Shown: positions 52,426 through 60,862 of the stretch, piece after piece
Layout: every line of letters begins with the position of its first letter
How positions within the stretch are numbered: the first letter of the stretch is position 1
Assembly: GCF_001307805.1 (NCBI RefSeq)
Contig: NZ_CP013862.1
Location: forward strand, 3,286,001 to 3,350,000
Source: Lentibacillus amyloliquefaciens
Lineage (GTDB): Bacteria; Bacillota; Bacilli; Bacillales; Amphibacillaceae
Length of the DNA stretch: 64,000 bases
Reading direction: 5' to 3'
Position numbers and translations under genes: made by a program
Notes under the pieces: model-generated
Told to the model about the DNA's origin: nothing
What the model saw: the letters and a program-made list of their open reading frames with translations, nothing else
Databases searched by the model: none

Positions 52426-53838
52426 TCAGTAAATAACACGATATAACCGTTCCACCGCCTCAACTATGTCTTCTTGTTTAATACTGGCAAAACCGATGAC
52501 GAGCTGAATGTTTTGTGAATCTCTAGTCTTATTTCCCAGCAAGAACCGCTTTATAGTATAGATTTCGAGCTTTTCCCGTTGCGCTTTTTCATCGATTTCT
52601 TCATACCTTTTGTCTGTATTAAATTCTGCGAGAAAATGAAGACCGGCCGGTGCATCGTTAATTTTTATCTTGTTCTGAAATCTTAAATAGAGTTCCTTTA
52701 TTAATTGTTTTCGTTTTTTATTATAATGCTGATTCATTCTTTTAATGTGTTTGGCATATTCACCACTCTGTATAAAATAATGTAACGCATATAAGTGGAG
52801 CGAGCTGCACCCTTGTATCCGGTCTGAATAGTTATATTGATACAATTCAAGTAACTTAGGCGGCAATACCATATAACTGATGCGAAAACTTGGCAATAGC
52901 GTTTTAGAAAAGGTGCCGAAGTAGATGACACGCTGATTCCGATCGAGGCTTTGCAGGGAGGGAATATTATCCGTACCATACTTAAATTCGCTGTCATAAT
53001 CATCTTCTATAATATATCTGTCTTCACCCGTGGCAGCCCAATTCAATAATTCAACCCTTCTGGATATAGGCATGATTGTTCCAGTAGGAAACTGGTGTGA
53101 TGGTGTAATAAACAAAAAATCAGGTTTGGCTGTTTCTATGCCTTTGATATCAATTCCTTCTTTGTCTAATTCAATAGGTGATACGTCACGTTTTTGGCTC
53201 TTTAATAATTGATAAATCCGTGAATACCCGGGATTTTCGACAGCTACTTTTCTGTTTGAAGATTGCATAGCCATCAATTGATGAATTAATGGATGAATAC
53301 CGGTTCCGATAATGATTTGCTCCGGCTCACATGTTACGCCGCGTGTTAAGGCTATCATATCGGAAATGGTCTTTCTGACAGTAAAAGGACCTTGGAAATG
53401 GGCGATCTCGGCAAGCTCTGATTTATGCTGCGCAATCGCTTTTTGCTGGCTCTTCATCCACTCATGAAACGGGAACTTGGAATTGTCGGTTTTAATATGA
53501 GAAAAAGACAGCCACCCCTTTTGATCACTGAAAGTTTCCTTCAAATGTGCGGGCAAGTCAGGTTCTTTTGCGGAATGAACGTTAACAAAATGCGCAATAT
53601 TTTCAATGAAATATCCCCTCCGTTCAACTGTATAAATGTACCCTTCAGCAAGTAATTGTTCATAAGCTGCTGCAACTGAATTGATGCTCACTCCCAATTC
53701 ATTGGATAGTTCTCTTTTGGATGGGAGTTTAGTGCCTGCAGAAACTTTATGATCAAGTATGAATCCCTTAAGTGTTTCATATATTTGTTTATAAATATAA
53801 TTTGAGTTTTGTCCATTGTCGATATGAAATTTAATCAT
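52426..53838 (-). CDS. MocR/GabR-type transcriptional regulator (GntR HTH plus aminotransferase domain)
   Basis: 470 residues. An N-terminal GntR winged helix (about 10-75, KLPSKRELSNELGVSINSVAAAYEQLLAEG) is joined to a fold-type I aminotransferase-like domain with ENPGYSRIYQLL, DDYDSEFKYG and the PLP Lys in FGTFSKTLLPSFRIS. MocR proteins use bound PLP adducts of amino compounds as signals. It is divergent from an aminotransferase and amino-acid permease pair and should control them, as GabR controls GABA genes in B. subtilis. ATG 53838 follows AGGTG; TTG 53844 is possible. Confidence 0.9.
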   Translation of the reverse strand: MIKFHIDNGQNSNYIYKQIYETLKGFILDHKVSAGTKLPSKRELSNELGVSINSVAAAYEQLLAEGYIYTVERRGYFIENIAHFVNVHSAKEPDLPAHLKETFSDQKGWLSFSHIKTDNSKFPFHEWMKSQQKAIAQHKSELAEIAHFQGPFTVRKTISDMIALTRGVTCEPEQIIIGTGIHPLIHQLMAMQSSNRKVAVENPGYSRIYQLLKSQKRDVSPIELDKEGIDIKGIETAKPDFLFITPSHQFPTGTIMPISRRVELLNWAATGEDRYIIEDDYDSEFKYGTDNIPSLQSLDRNQRVIYFGTFSKTLLPSFRISYMVLPPKLLELYQYNYSDRIQGCSSLHLYALHYFIQSGEYAKHIKRMNQHYNKKRKQLIKELYLRFQNKIKINDAPAGLHFLAEFNTDKRYEEIDEKAQREKLEIYTIKRFLLGNKTRDSQNIQLVIGFASIKQEDIVEAVERLYRVIY

Positions 53839-53848
53839 TTGCAATCAC

Positions 53849-53892
53849 CTGGTGCCATAATTTTTTTAATTCTGGTACTTTTCATTATACCA
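53849..53892. promoter_or_regulatory. Candidate MocR operator
   Basis: Direct repeats CTGGTGC (53849) and CTGGTAC (53872) lie 23 bases apart, and TGGTA-N10-TACCA is an inverted repeat at 53873-53892. Both lie in the divergent spacer, where MocR-type operators are expected. Confidence 0.45.
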
Positions 53893-54016
53893 ATAAAATA
53901 TCATACTAGTCTATAAATTCACATTAAACGGTAAAAGGAGGGCTTTTTTAACTAAGGTAACGATGATATTTTATATGATAATTTGAAAGCGATTACTTAT
54001 TGAAGGGGAGATACCA

Positions 54017-55384
54017 TTGTCAAAGAATTTAAATGAATTGGATCAGAAACATTTCATTCATCCGACATCCTCTATCCAACAGCAGCAGGAACATGGACCG
54101 GCTTACATTTTTGAAAAAGGTGACGGTATTTATTTAACCGATAACAAGGGAGAAACTTATATTGACGCAATGTCTTCTTTATGGAATGTCAACCTCGGTC
54201 ATGGGCGCAGCGAGTTGGCGGAGGTTGCTAAGGAACAGATGGAAAAACTCGCATTCAGTTCTGCATTCTCAACATTCAGTCACAAACCTGCTATACTGCT
54301 TGCGGAAAAAATAGCTTCTATCGCACCAAAAGGATTAAACGCCGTGTTTTTTACCTCAGGTGGCTCTGAGTCGAATGATACGGCCTTTAAACTGGCACGG
54401 CACTATTGGAAGCTTAAAGGTAAACCGGAACGCCGGAAAATTATTTCGCGCAAAAAGGCTTATCATGGCGTGGCTGCCGCTTCAACGAGTGCAACGGGCA
54501 TTCCGCAATTTTGGGACATGGCCGGAACGTTTATGCCGGATTTTGTTCACGCGGAAACGCCATATGAAAAAGGAACAACGGAGGCAATCGAATCGGTGCG
54601 TCAGGTGATTGAACAAGAAGGTCCGGAAACGATTACCGCTTTTATCGCTGAACCTGTACAAGGTGCCGGCGGCGTAATCATTCCGCCTGATGACTATTTT
54701 CAAGAAGTTCGCAAGCTTTGTGATGAATATGGCATTTTATTCATTGCCGATGAAATTATCACCGGTTTTGGGCGTACGGGAAAAATGTTCGGCATGGAAC
54801 ATTGGAATGTCCAGCCTGACTTAATGACGTTTGCTAAAGGCGTCACCAGTGGCTATATCCCATTTGGCGGGGTTGTTGTCTCAGACGAGATTCATGACAT
54901 GATGAAAGAAAGATCCACCGGCACGCTGTTCCACGGATTTACGTACAGTGGACATCCTACCGCCAGCGCAGTTGCGTTAAAAAACATTGACATTCTGGAA
55001 AATGAAAATCTCGCGGCGAATTCACAAAAGATGGGTAAACGCTTGTTGCAAGGTTTTGAACGAATCAAAAAGGATACGAATATGGTGGGTGACGTTCGGA
55101 CACTCGGACTCCTTGGGGCTGTGGAACTTGTTAAAGATCCATCCACAAATGAACGCTTTCCTGCTGAATGGAAGGTAGCCGGAAAGGTGATTAATGCGCT
55201 ATATGACCGCGGCGTCATCTGCCGTCCTGTAACATTCGACAGCACGGACATTATTTGTTTCTCACCGCCATTGATTATCAATGAAGAACAGATTGATACG
55301 ATGGTTGAAAAGGTTTATGACGCTGTTCTGGCAGTGGAAAAGGAAATTGGCTTAAAAAGATCACCGAACGCTTTTTCAAGTTAA
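54017..55384 (+). CDS. Class III (omega-amino acid type) aminotransferase
   Basis: 455 residues, PLP-dependent fold type I. Visible are FFTSGGSESNDTAFKLARHYW (PLP phosphate contact, about residues 113-133), KKAYHGVAAASTSATG, the Asp of LFIADEIITGFGRTG (about 240) and the Schiff-base Lys in MTFAKGVTSGYIPFGG (about 277). The family moves amino groups from omega-amino acids or amines (GABA, beta-alanine, taurine, putrescine) to pyruvate or 2-oxoglutarate. The start is TTG 54017 behind AAGGGGAG. It pairs with the downstream permease under the divergent MocR regulator; the substrate is open. Confidence 0.88.
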   Translation: MSKNLNELDQKHFIHPTSSIQQQQEHGPAYIFEKGDGIYLTDNKGETYIDAMSSLWNVNLGHGRSELAEVAKEQMEKLAFSSAFSTFSHKPAILLAEKIASIAPKGLNAVFFTSGGSESNDTAFKLARHYWKLKGKPERRKIISRKKAYHGVAAASTSATGIPQFWDMAGTFMPDFVHAETPYEKGTTEAIESVRQVIEQEGPETITAFIAEPVQGAGGVIIPPDDYFQEVRKLCDEYGILFIADEIITGFGRTGKMFGMEHWNVQPDLMTFAKGVTSGYIPFGGVVVSDEIHDMMKERSTGTLFHGFTYSGHPTASAVALKNIDILENENLAANSQKMGKRLLQGFERIKKDTNMVGDVRTLGLLGAVELVKDPSTNERFPAEWKVAGKVINALYDRGVICRPVTFDSTDIICFSPPLIINEEQIDTMVEKVYDAVLAVEKEIGLKRSPNAFSS

Positions 55385-55442
55385 TCAATGGTTACGATAA
55401 AATTTTACCGAAATGACGAGATAATGATAAGGAGGGTAACCA

Positions 55443-56849
55443 ATGAGTGACCGGAAACTGTTGAGGATTTTGGGCAATAAAGATGTTATCGCGCTTGCTT
55501 TTGGCGCAATGATTGGCTGGGGCTGGGTTGTCACAGCTGGTTTATGGGTGACTGAAGCTGGATCATTGGGCGCGATTCTGGCATTCCTTGTCGGCGGTTT
55601 GCTGGTGGTTTTGGTTGGGCTGACATATGCAGAATTGGCTTCGGCCTTGCCACTTGCAGGCGGTGAGCTTGTTTATTCATTTAAGGCGATGGGACGGACA
55701 GCTTCGTTTATCGCAACATGGGCAGTGATACTCGGCTATGTGTCGGTCATAGCATTTGAAGCAGTTGCGCTGCCAACAGTTTTTGAATATTTGATACCAA
55801 ATTACAGTCAAGGGCATCTATACACGTTGGCAGGCTGGGATGTTACAGTTACATGGGCAGGAATCGGTATCCTTGGATCAATTATAGTTGCATGGGTCAA
55901 TTACCGAGGTATTAAGCTAACGTCATCGATTACGGTTATTTTGACCGGGCTAATCCTTGCTGCGGGTATTTTGCTGATTACCGGCGGCACGGTCAGCGGG
56001 AATGTCGAAACGATGCAGCCATTTTTTACAACTGGGGCTGCCGGGATTATGTCAGTCATTATTATGACACCGTTTATGTTTGTTGGCTTTGATGTTATTC
56101 CACAAGCCGCAGAAGAAATCAATGTGCCGCAAAAGCGAATCGGGCAGTTGCTGATTGCGTCAGTACTTCTTGCTGTGCTTTGGTATGTTGCCGTTATATT
56201 TGGAGTCTCCCGGATGTTGAGCCCGGCTGAACTGAACGAATCAAATCTGGTAACGGCAGATGCGATGGCGAAAGCGTTTGGCGATAGTCGGCTGATGGGG
56301 AACTTTCTCGTTCTGGGCGGTATTGGAGGTATACTAACGAGCTGGCTCGGTTTTTATGTCGGCGGCAGCCGTGCCATTTACGCCCTTGCCAGAGCTGGTA
56401 TGCTTCCCAAATCATTGGCGGAATTGCATCCAAAATATAATACACCACATAAAGCTATTTTATTGATTGCCGTTCTGTCCACTGCAGCCCCGTTGCTGGG
56501 TCGTCCTGCACTTGAGTGGTTCGTCAATGCGGGTGGACTTGGTCTTGTTGTCGCATGGATGATGGTAGCCATCTCGTTTATTATTCTCCGTAAAAAAGAA
56601 CCGGAGATGAAGCGCCCGTTCAGGCTTTCCGGCGGGACTTCAATTGGCTGGATCGCCATCGTTATGTCAATTGGCATTGGCATTCTGTATTTGCCGGGCA
56701 TGCCCTCAGCACTGGTCTGGCCATATGAATGGGTGATTATTGGTGTATGGGCTATACTTGGCTTTGTCCTGTATAAAGTATCAATGGCAAAGTATGGTAA
56801 GGAATATGCAAATAAACGTATGAAAGAGGAAATTGACCGGATTGCCTAG
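55443..56849 (+). CDS. APC-family amino acid permease
   Basis: 468 residues and about 12 membrane helices. The APC-type first helix IALAFGAMIGWGWVVTAGLW has an unwound GAMIGWG region, and VGLTYAELASALPLAGGELVYS and FVGFDVIPQAAEEINVPQKRIG are family blocks. It imports an amino acid or amine by proton or ion coupling. It lies 58 bases after the aminotransferase gene with AAGGAGGGT before ATG 55443, so both belong to one operon, and the cargo is probably the aminotransferase substrate. Confidence 0.9.
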   Translation: MSDRKLLRILGNKDVIALAFGAMIGWGWVVTAGLWVTEAGSLGAILAFLVGGLLVVLVGLTYAELASALPLAGGELVYSFKAMGRTASFIATWAVILGYVSVIAFEAVALPTVFEYLIPNYSQGHLYTLAGWDVTVTWAGIGILGSIIVAWVNYRGIKLTSSITVILTGLILAAGILLITGGTVSGNVETMQPFFTTGAAGIMSVIIMTPFMFVGFDVIPQAAEEINVPQKRIGQLLIASVLLAVLWYVAVIFGVSRMLSPAELNESNLVTADAMAKAFGDSRLMGNFLVLGGIGGILTSWLGFYVGGSRAIYALARAGMLPKSLAELHPKYNTPHKAILLIAVLSTAAPLLGRPALEWFVNAGGLGLVVAWMMVAISFIILRKKEPEMKRPFRLSGGTSIGWIAIVMSIGIGILYLPGMPSALVWPYEWVIIGVWAILGFVLYKVSMAKYGKEYANKRMKEEIDRIA

Positions 56850-56963
56850 GCAGGAGACACGCAATAACTATCTGAAAAGCAGGAAACAACTTTAACAAAG
56901 AAGGGAACTCAGGCTGATTCTGCAGGTGTCTAACATTTCTGAAAACAAAAAAATCAAACTGAC

Positions 56964-56993
56964 ATGACCATCAAATTGGTGGTCATTTTTTTC
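56964..56993 (+). terminator. Terminator after the permease gene
   Basis: ATGACCA, a 9-base loop and TGGTCAT followed by TTTTTTTCTG form a standard intrinsic terminator. Confidence 0.82.
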
Positions 56994-57130
56994 TGAAAAG
57001 GTTAGGGTGCATTCTCAGGGCTTTGTCATATTATGTCGATAAAGTGTCTGTTGATTTGGTGGCAGTGGGACAGAGGAATGGCTTGTTGTCCCACCTAAGT
57101 TCGTGCCGTGACAATGAGTATGTTCCTTTT

Positions 57131-57487
57131 TTAAGCTTCACGAAGCCATTCTCTTGCTGCTTCCAGTTTTTCCATCGGATACTGGTTTATTTCAACACCC
57201 GGTATAAGTTTTTCTATTTTTTCGTTAAGGCCCGCAAACGATTCATCTGCGACAATAGCACTTTTCTTTATGCTTTTCAGGTGAGGAATAATTTTCCATC
57301 CCTCCAACATAGCTTTTGGCGTGTTGCCATCGATGTTCTTGAAGATAAATAGGATATTGACAGAATCCTCTTGAAGCTTTTTAGCCTTTAAAGCCTCTTC
57401 AAATTTCTGTAAGTCATCCTGTGTCGCTGTACCCTCAGTCGTTACCTCCAAAATCTCACCTTGTGTTTCACCTTTTATTTCCAGCAT
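57131..57487 (-). CDS. STAS/SpoIIAA-like domain protein
   Basis: 118 residues of the SpoIIAA-like (STAS/SEC14-related, DUF3478-type) family: a short beta start MLEIKGETQGEILEVTTEGTAT, LFIFKNIDGNTPKAMLEGWK and KSAIVADESFAGLNEKIEKLIPGVEI. Such proteins are thought to bind small hydrophobic or nucleotide ligands; functions are mostly unknown. A ribosome site AAAGGATG lies ahead of the start. It stands alone on the minus strand. Confidence 0.82.
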   Translation of the reverse strand: MLEIKGETQGEILEVTTEGTATQDDLQKFEEALKAKKLQEDSVNILFIFKNIDGNTPKAMLEGWKIIPHLKSIKKSAIVADESFAGLNEKIEKLIPGVEINQYPMEKLEAAREWLREA

Positions 57488-57615
57488 CTATTTCATCCTT
57501 TCATTTTTACCTTTGTACATAGTGTTTCACTTTCAGCGTGAAATGAAACATGCTGGGCAAGGGTTTATCTGATGCGAACGGTAGGCGTATGAAGTTGCGT
57601 GAAAAATCGTTCGAC
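57488..57615. other. Leader of array 6
   Basis: From about 57525 the stretch TTTCACTTTCAGCGTGAAAT, GAAACATGCTGGGCAAGG, GAAGTTGCGTGAAAAATCGT matches the leader of array 5. TTTCACTTTCAGCGTGAAA also has a small palindrome. Confidence 0.55.
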
Positions 57616-57762
57616 ATGGGCGGGACGGAAGAAACATGGGCTGAAATCCGTCAACATGGGCGGGAGCACAGAAACATCGCCGGGAAATCATCAACATGGG
57701 CCGGAGCGAGCAAGACATGGGCGGGAGCGAGGAAACATGGGCGTCATCCCCCCAACATGACC
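57616..57762 (+). repeat. ATGGGC array 6 (8 units)
   Basis: Cores start at 57616, 57636, 57656, 57676 (ATCGCC), 57696, 57717, 57737 and 57757 (ATGACC). It is a diverged duplicate of array 5. It is followed by a CCTGTCACTTCCCGAG...GGGAAGTGACAGG inverted pair at 57791-57830. Confidence 0.87.
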
Positions 57763-57919
57763 GACACAACAGGTAACACTGCTGAAGGACGCCTGTCACT
57801 TCCCGAGTTTAGCATGTCGTCAGGGAAGTGACAGGCGGAGAATAATAACTTCATACGTTCAAATTTTGGTCCGTTTAGCCTGCAGACACTATTTAGACAT
57901 CTTTTCATCCTGTAAGTGA

Positions 57920-59146
57920 TTATGCTGAATCCAAATTTTTATCGTCATTATGTTCAGAGTTATTAACATAAAGCGCTGCTGTGGCGTCGCCGGTGATATT
58001 TGTTGCGGTTCGGAACATATCCATGAAACGGTCGACACCTGCGATTAACGCGATAGCTTCCAAAGGTAAACCGGTCGTTGTTAGAGCGAGTGTTAACATG
58101 ATTAACCCGGCTCCCGGCACCCCGGCTGTTCCGATTGAACCTAAGGTCGCGATTAAAACAATCATCATGATTTGTCCAAAAGTCAAATCGATTCCGTACG
58201 CTTGTGCGGCAAAAAGCGCTGCTACACCTATATAAAGCGATGTTCCATCCATATTGATAGTCGCGCCTAACGGCAAGACGAAGCTGGATACCTTTTTCGA
58301 TACACCTATATTATCTTCGGAACATTTTATGGTGACCGGCAAAGTTCCCGAACTGCTTTGCGTGCTGAAGGCCAAAAGGCTTGCCGGAGAAATTCCTTTG
58401 AAAAACGTTAGAGGGTTCATTTTTCCAAGCATTTTGACCGAGATGGAATAGGTCAGCGCCACATGTATGATACAGGCGATGGCGACGACCGAAATCAGTT
58501 TAATTAAAGGAAGTAAAACGGATAAACCGTATTCTCCGATGATCGGTGCCAATAATCCGAAAATGCCTATTGGAACAAGTCTCATGACAACCCAGGTAAT
58601 TTTATACATGACTTCTGCAAATCCATCAAAGAAGCGGTACACAGGATCAGCTTTTTCCCCGACCATCGTAATGCCCATACCTAGAAACATTGCAAAGAAG
58701 ATAATTTGCAAGATATTGCCATTTGTTAATGCGGCCACTGGATTCGTCGGAATGATGTTTAATAAAATACTGATCACACCACCTGTTTCAGTCGTTTCAG
58801 GTATATTACCGGAATTGGCAATGGAAGTGTCGACTCCCGCGCCCGGGGTGAACAGAATGCCGGCAATGAGACCGATGCTGACGGCAACAAAAGTGGTCGC
58901 CATATAATAAACAATCGTTTTTCCACCAATTCTTCCTAATGTTTTTAAATTCCCGGTACTTGCTACCCCGACCACAAGGGTGGATAGAACCAAAGGGATA
59001 ATAATAAATTGTATAAGACGCAGAAATAGATCTCCGAACGGCTGAACAAAACTAATGCCAGTCCCAAAAATCATACCGGCAATGATAGCCGCTGCAAAGG
59101 CAATCATAATTTGTGTTAATAAACCTATTTTTCTAGTTTTGGCCAT
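57920..59146 (-). CDS. Dicarboxylate/amino acid:cation symporter (DAACS) 1
   Basis: 408 residues and about 8 membrane helices with two re-entrant loops. GltP/DctA-family signatures are visible: AFSTQSSSGTLPVTIKC (serine-rich re-entrant loop, about residues 262-278), LPLGATINMDGTSLY (NMDGT motif, about 288) and GTAGVPGAGLIMLTL (about 337). It carries glutamate, aspartate or C4-dicarboxylates with Na+ or H+. GGAGGGG precedes the start. A close paralogue lies at 62098, and two PLP enzymes between them suggest that the cargo is an amino acid such as a hydroxy- or D-amino acid. Confidence 0.92.
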   Translation of the reverse strand: MAKTRKIGLLTQIMIAFAAAIIAGMIFGTGISFVQPFGDLFLRLIQFIIIPLVLSTLVVGVASTGNLKTLGRIGGKTIVYYMATTFVAVSIGLIAGILFTPGAGVDTSIANSGNIPETTETGGVISILLNIIPTNPVAALTNGNILQIIFFAMFLGMGITMVGEKADPVYRFFDGFAEVMYKITWVVMRLVPIGIFGLLAPIIGEYGLSVLLPLIKLISVVAIACIIHVALTYSISVKMLGKMNPLTFFKGISPASLLAFSTQSSSGTLPVTIKCSEDNIGVSKKVSSFVLPLGATINMDGTSLYIGVAALFAAQAYGIDLTFGQIMMIVLIATLGSIGTAGVPGAGLIMLTLALTTTGLPLEAIALIAGVDRFMDMFRTATNITGDATAALYVNNSEHNDDKNLDSA

Positions 59147-59524
59147 GTTAACTCCCCCTCCTTAATTTAGTATTAGTCTCAAGCTGGAAGTCTGTCCGAT
59201 GAATCATTTTTCGCGACTATTGATTCATAAATATTCTTAGGGTTACTTCCGTTGGACAGGCTTAACGAATGTCGACGTAAAGGGACGTGGTTTCCCTATC
59301 AATCAAAAACGAGGTATTGATGGTGAAACCGGTTGTGATTATGCATTTCTTTTTTTAAAATGTTTGTAATCCCCCTTCTTCAAATTTATATTCATTAAAA
59401 GTGGGAATATAACAAATATTTAGACAATATTTCTTTTGTAGATAGTATCCGATGACTTTGGGGTTATACGTACAATCTATATGCATGTTTGACTATTTTC
59501 TGTCATCATAATAAAGTGAATCTT
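59147..59524. other. Long spacer without a recognised gene
   Basis: This is the divergent region between symporter 1 and the threonine synthase-like gene. It is AT-rich in its middle (59330-59480) and should hold both promoters; no clear operator was found. It ends in a hairpin element. Confidence 0.4.
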
Positions 59525-59652
59525 CAATCAGTGGGGGTTTCTTCCCCCACTGATTGTTAGATGAACGAATCGGACATTTACTGGCAGTTGATCCCCCACC
59601 TATTCTTCATCGTATACTCGACCATCTGAGGTGGGGGTCTTACTGCCAGTTA
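59525..59652 (+). repeat. Two-hairpin intergenic element
   Basis: The first hairpin, CAATCAGTGGGGG-TTTCTT-CCCCCACTGATTG (59525-59556), is perfect over 13 bp. The second (59580-59650) nests ACTGGCAGT/ACTGCCAGT outside ATCCCCCACCT/AGGTGGGGGT around a 27-base loop. The end reads TACATGCGGGATA. A deleted copy is at 24551, related copies at 26005 and 47044. It resembles ends of a mobile element without its genes. Confidence 0.72.
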
Positions 59653-59711
59653 CATGCGGGATAAATACATAGATTAATAACTTGAAGCAATGCTTACATT
59701 GACGAGGAGGA

Positions 59712-60824
59712 ATGATGTTGAACTATATCTGTATTAACTGTAAGTCAAGCTACCCATTAGAAAGTCATCAATGGAAATGTGATTGCGGCGGGTTGCTGAG
59801 CCTTGAATATGAAAAAGAGGCAGTGGATTTTTCCGAAACTTTCTTGTCACGACAACATTCTCTATGGAAATATATCGATGCACTGCCATTTGAAAAGGAA
59901 GATGTCTGGCAGGAGATTACATTAGGGGAAGGCGATACGCCGCTCATTAAAATATCTGAGAATGTCTATGCAAAAGCTGAATACTATATGCCGACGCTCT
60001 CCTTTAAAGACCGGGGTGCTGTACTCCTCATTGCCATGGCAAAAAAACTCAAGGCAAATCGCGTCATTGCCGACAGTAGCGGGAATGCCGGTACAGCAAT
60101 TGCGGCATACGGGGCAAGGGCAGGAATCCAATGTGATATTTTCGTGCCGGATTCTGCCTCAAATAAAAAAATGAAACAGATTGAAGCACATGGCGCAGTG
60201 ATTCATAAGGTTCCCGGAACGAGAGAGAATACAGCAAAAGCGGCAATCGCCATGGTAGAAAAAACAAATGCCTTTTATGCAAGTCATATTTATAACCCGA
60301 TCTTCCGGGAAGGTACGAAAACATTTGTTTATGAAGTTTTTGAACAAATGAATGGCAAAATGCCTGACGCATTCATTATTCCAGTCGGAAATGGAACATT
60401 GTTAATGGGAGCCTATATTGCCTTACGGGAGTTAATGGCAAGCGGGCAGATTGATAAAATGCCCAAAATTCTTGCTGTGCAAGCAGAAAATTGTGCACCG
60501 ATCGAGCAAGCTTTTGCTGCAGGAAGAAATACAGTGGAGCCGATTGACAATGCCGGAACGCTGGCAGAGGGCATTGCCATTGCAGCGCCGGCAAGAGGAA
60601 CAGAAATCTTACAAGCGATTCGGGAGAGCGGCGGTGATATCATCGGCGTAACGGAGGAAAGTATTATCCATGCGAGAGATGCGCTTGCGTTAAAAGGGAT
60701 ATATGTTGAAATCACATCGGCTGTAAATTACGCCGGATATTTGCGATATATCGAGAAATACCCTGAATTAAAAGAACAGCAGGTCATATTTCCTTTATGC
60801 GGGGCCGGGATAAAGAGTGATTAA
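59712..60824 (+). CDS. Threonine synthase-like PLP enzyme (fold type II)
   Basis: 370 residues. It has an N-terminal zinc-ribbon-like ICINCKS...WKCDCGG segment, the PLP Lys in YYMPTLSFKDRGAV (about residue 97), the SSGNAGTAIAAYGA loop (about 118) and PVGNGTLLMGAY. Threonine synthase and related lyases or dehydratases share this fold; with the neighbouring D-amino acid enzyme and symporters, a catabolic lyase or dehydratase role is as likely as threonine synthesis. Start choice is unclear: AGGAGG ends at 59710, so ATG 59712 and 59715 are very close to it and TTG 59718 has the best spacing. Confidence 0.85.
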   Translation: MMLNYICINCKSSYPLESHQWKCDCGGLLSLEYEKEAVDFSETFLSRQHSLWKYIDALPFEKEDVWQEITLGEGDTPLIKISENVYAKAEYYMPTLSFKDRGAVLLIAMAKKLKANRVIADSSGNAGTAIAAYGARAGIQCDIFVPDSASNKKMKQIEAHGAVIHKVPGTRENTAKAAIAMVEKTNAFYASHIYNPIFREGTKTFVYEVFEQMNGKMPDAFIIPVGNGTLLMGAYIALRELMASGQIDKMPKILAVQAENCAPIEQAFAAGRNTVEPIDNAGTLAEGIAIAAPARGTEILQAIRESGGDIIGVTEESIIHARDALALKGIYVEITSAVNYAGYLRYIEKYPELKEQQVIFPLCGAGIKSD

Positions 60825-60862
60825 AATAGATAGCGCATTTTAATTGAGGAGGCGTGCCCATA

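Noticed and set aside
52164..52463. Minus-strand frame of 99 codons between array 5 and the MocR gene
   Set aside because: It overlaps the array, a repeat tail and the end of the MocR gene; there is no ribosome site and no recognised domain.
16256..57762. ATGGGC arrays as CRISPR
   Set aside because: The units are just 20-21 bp with a 6-base core and degenerate remainder. There is no constant 24-37-bp repeat, no unique spacers of equal length and no cas gene in the window.
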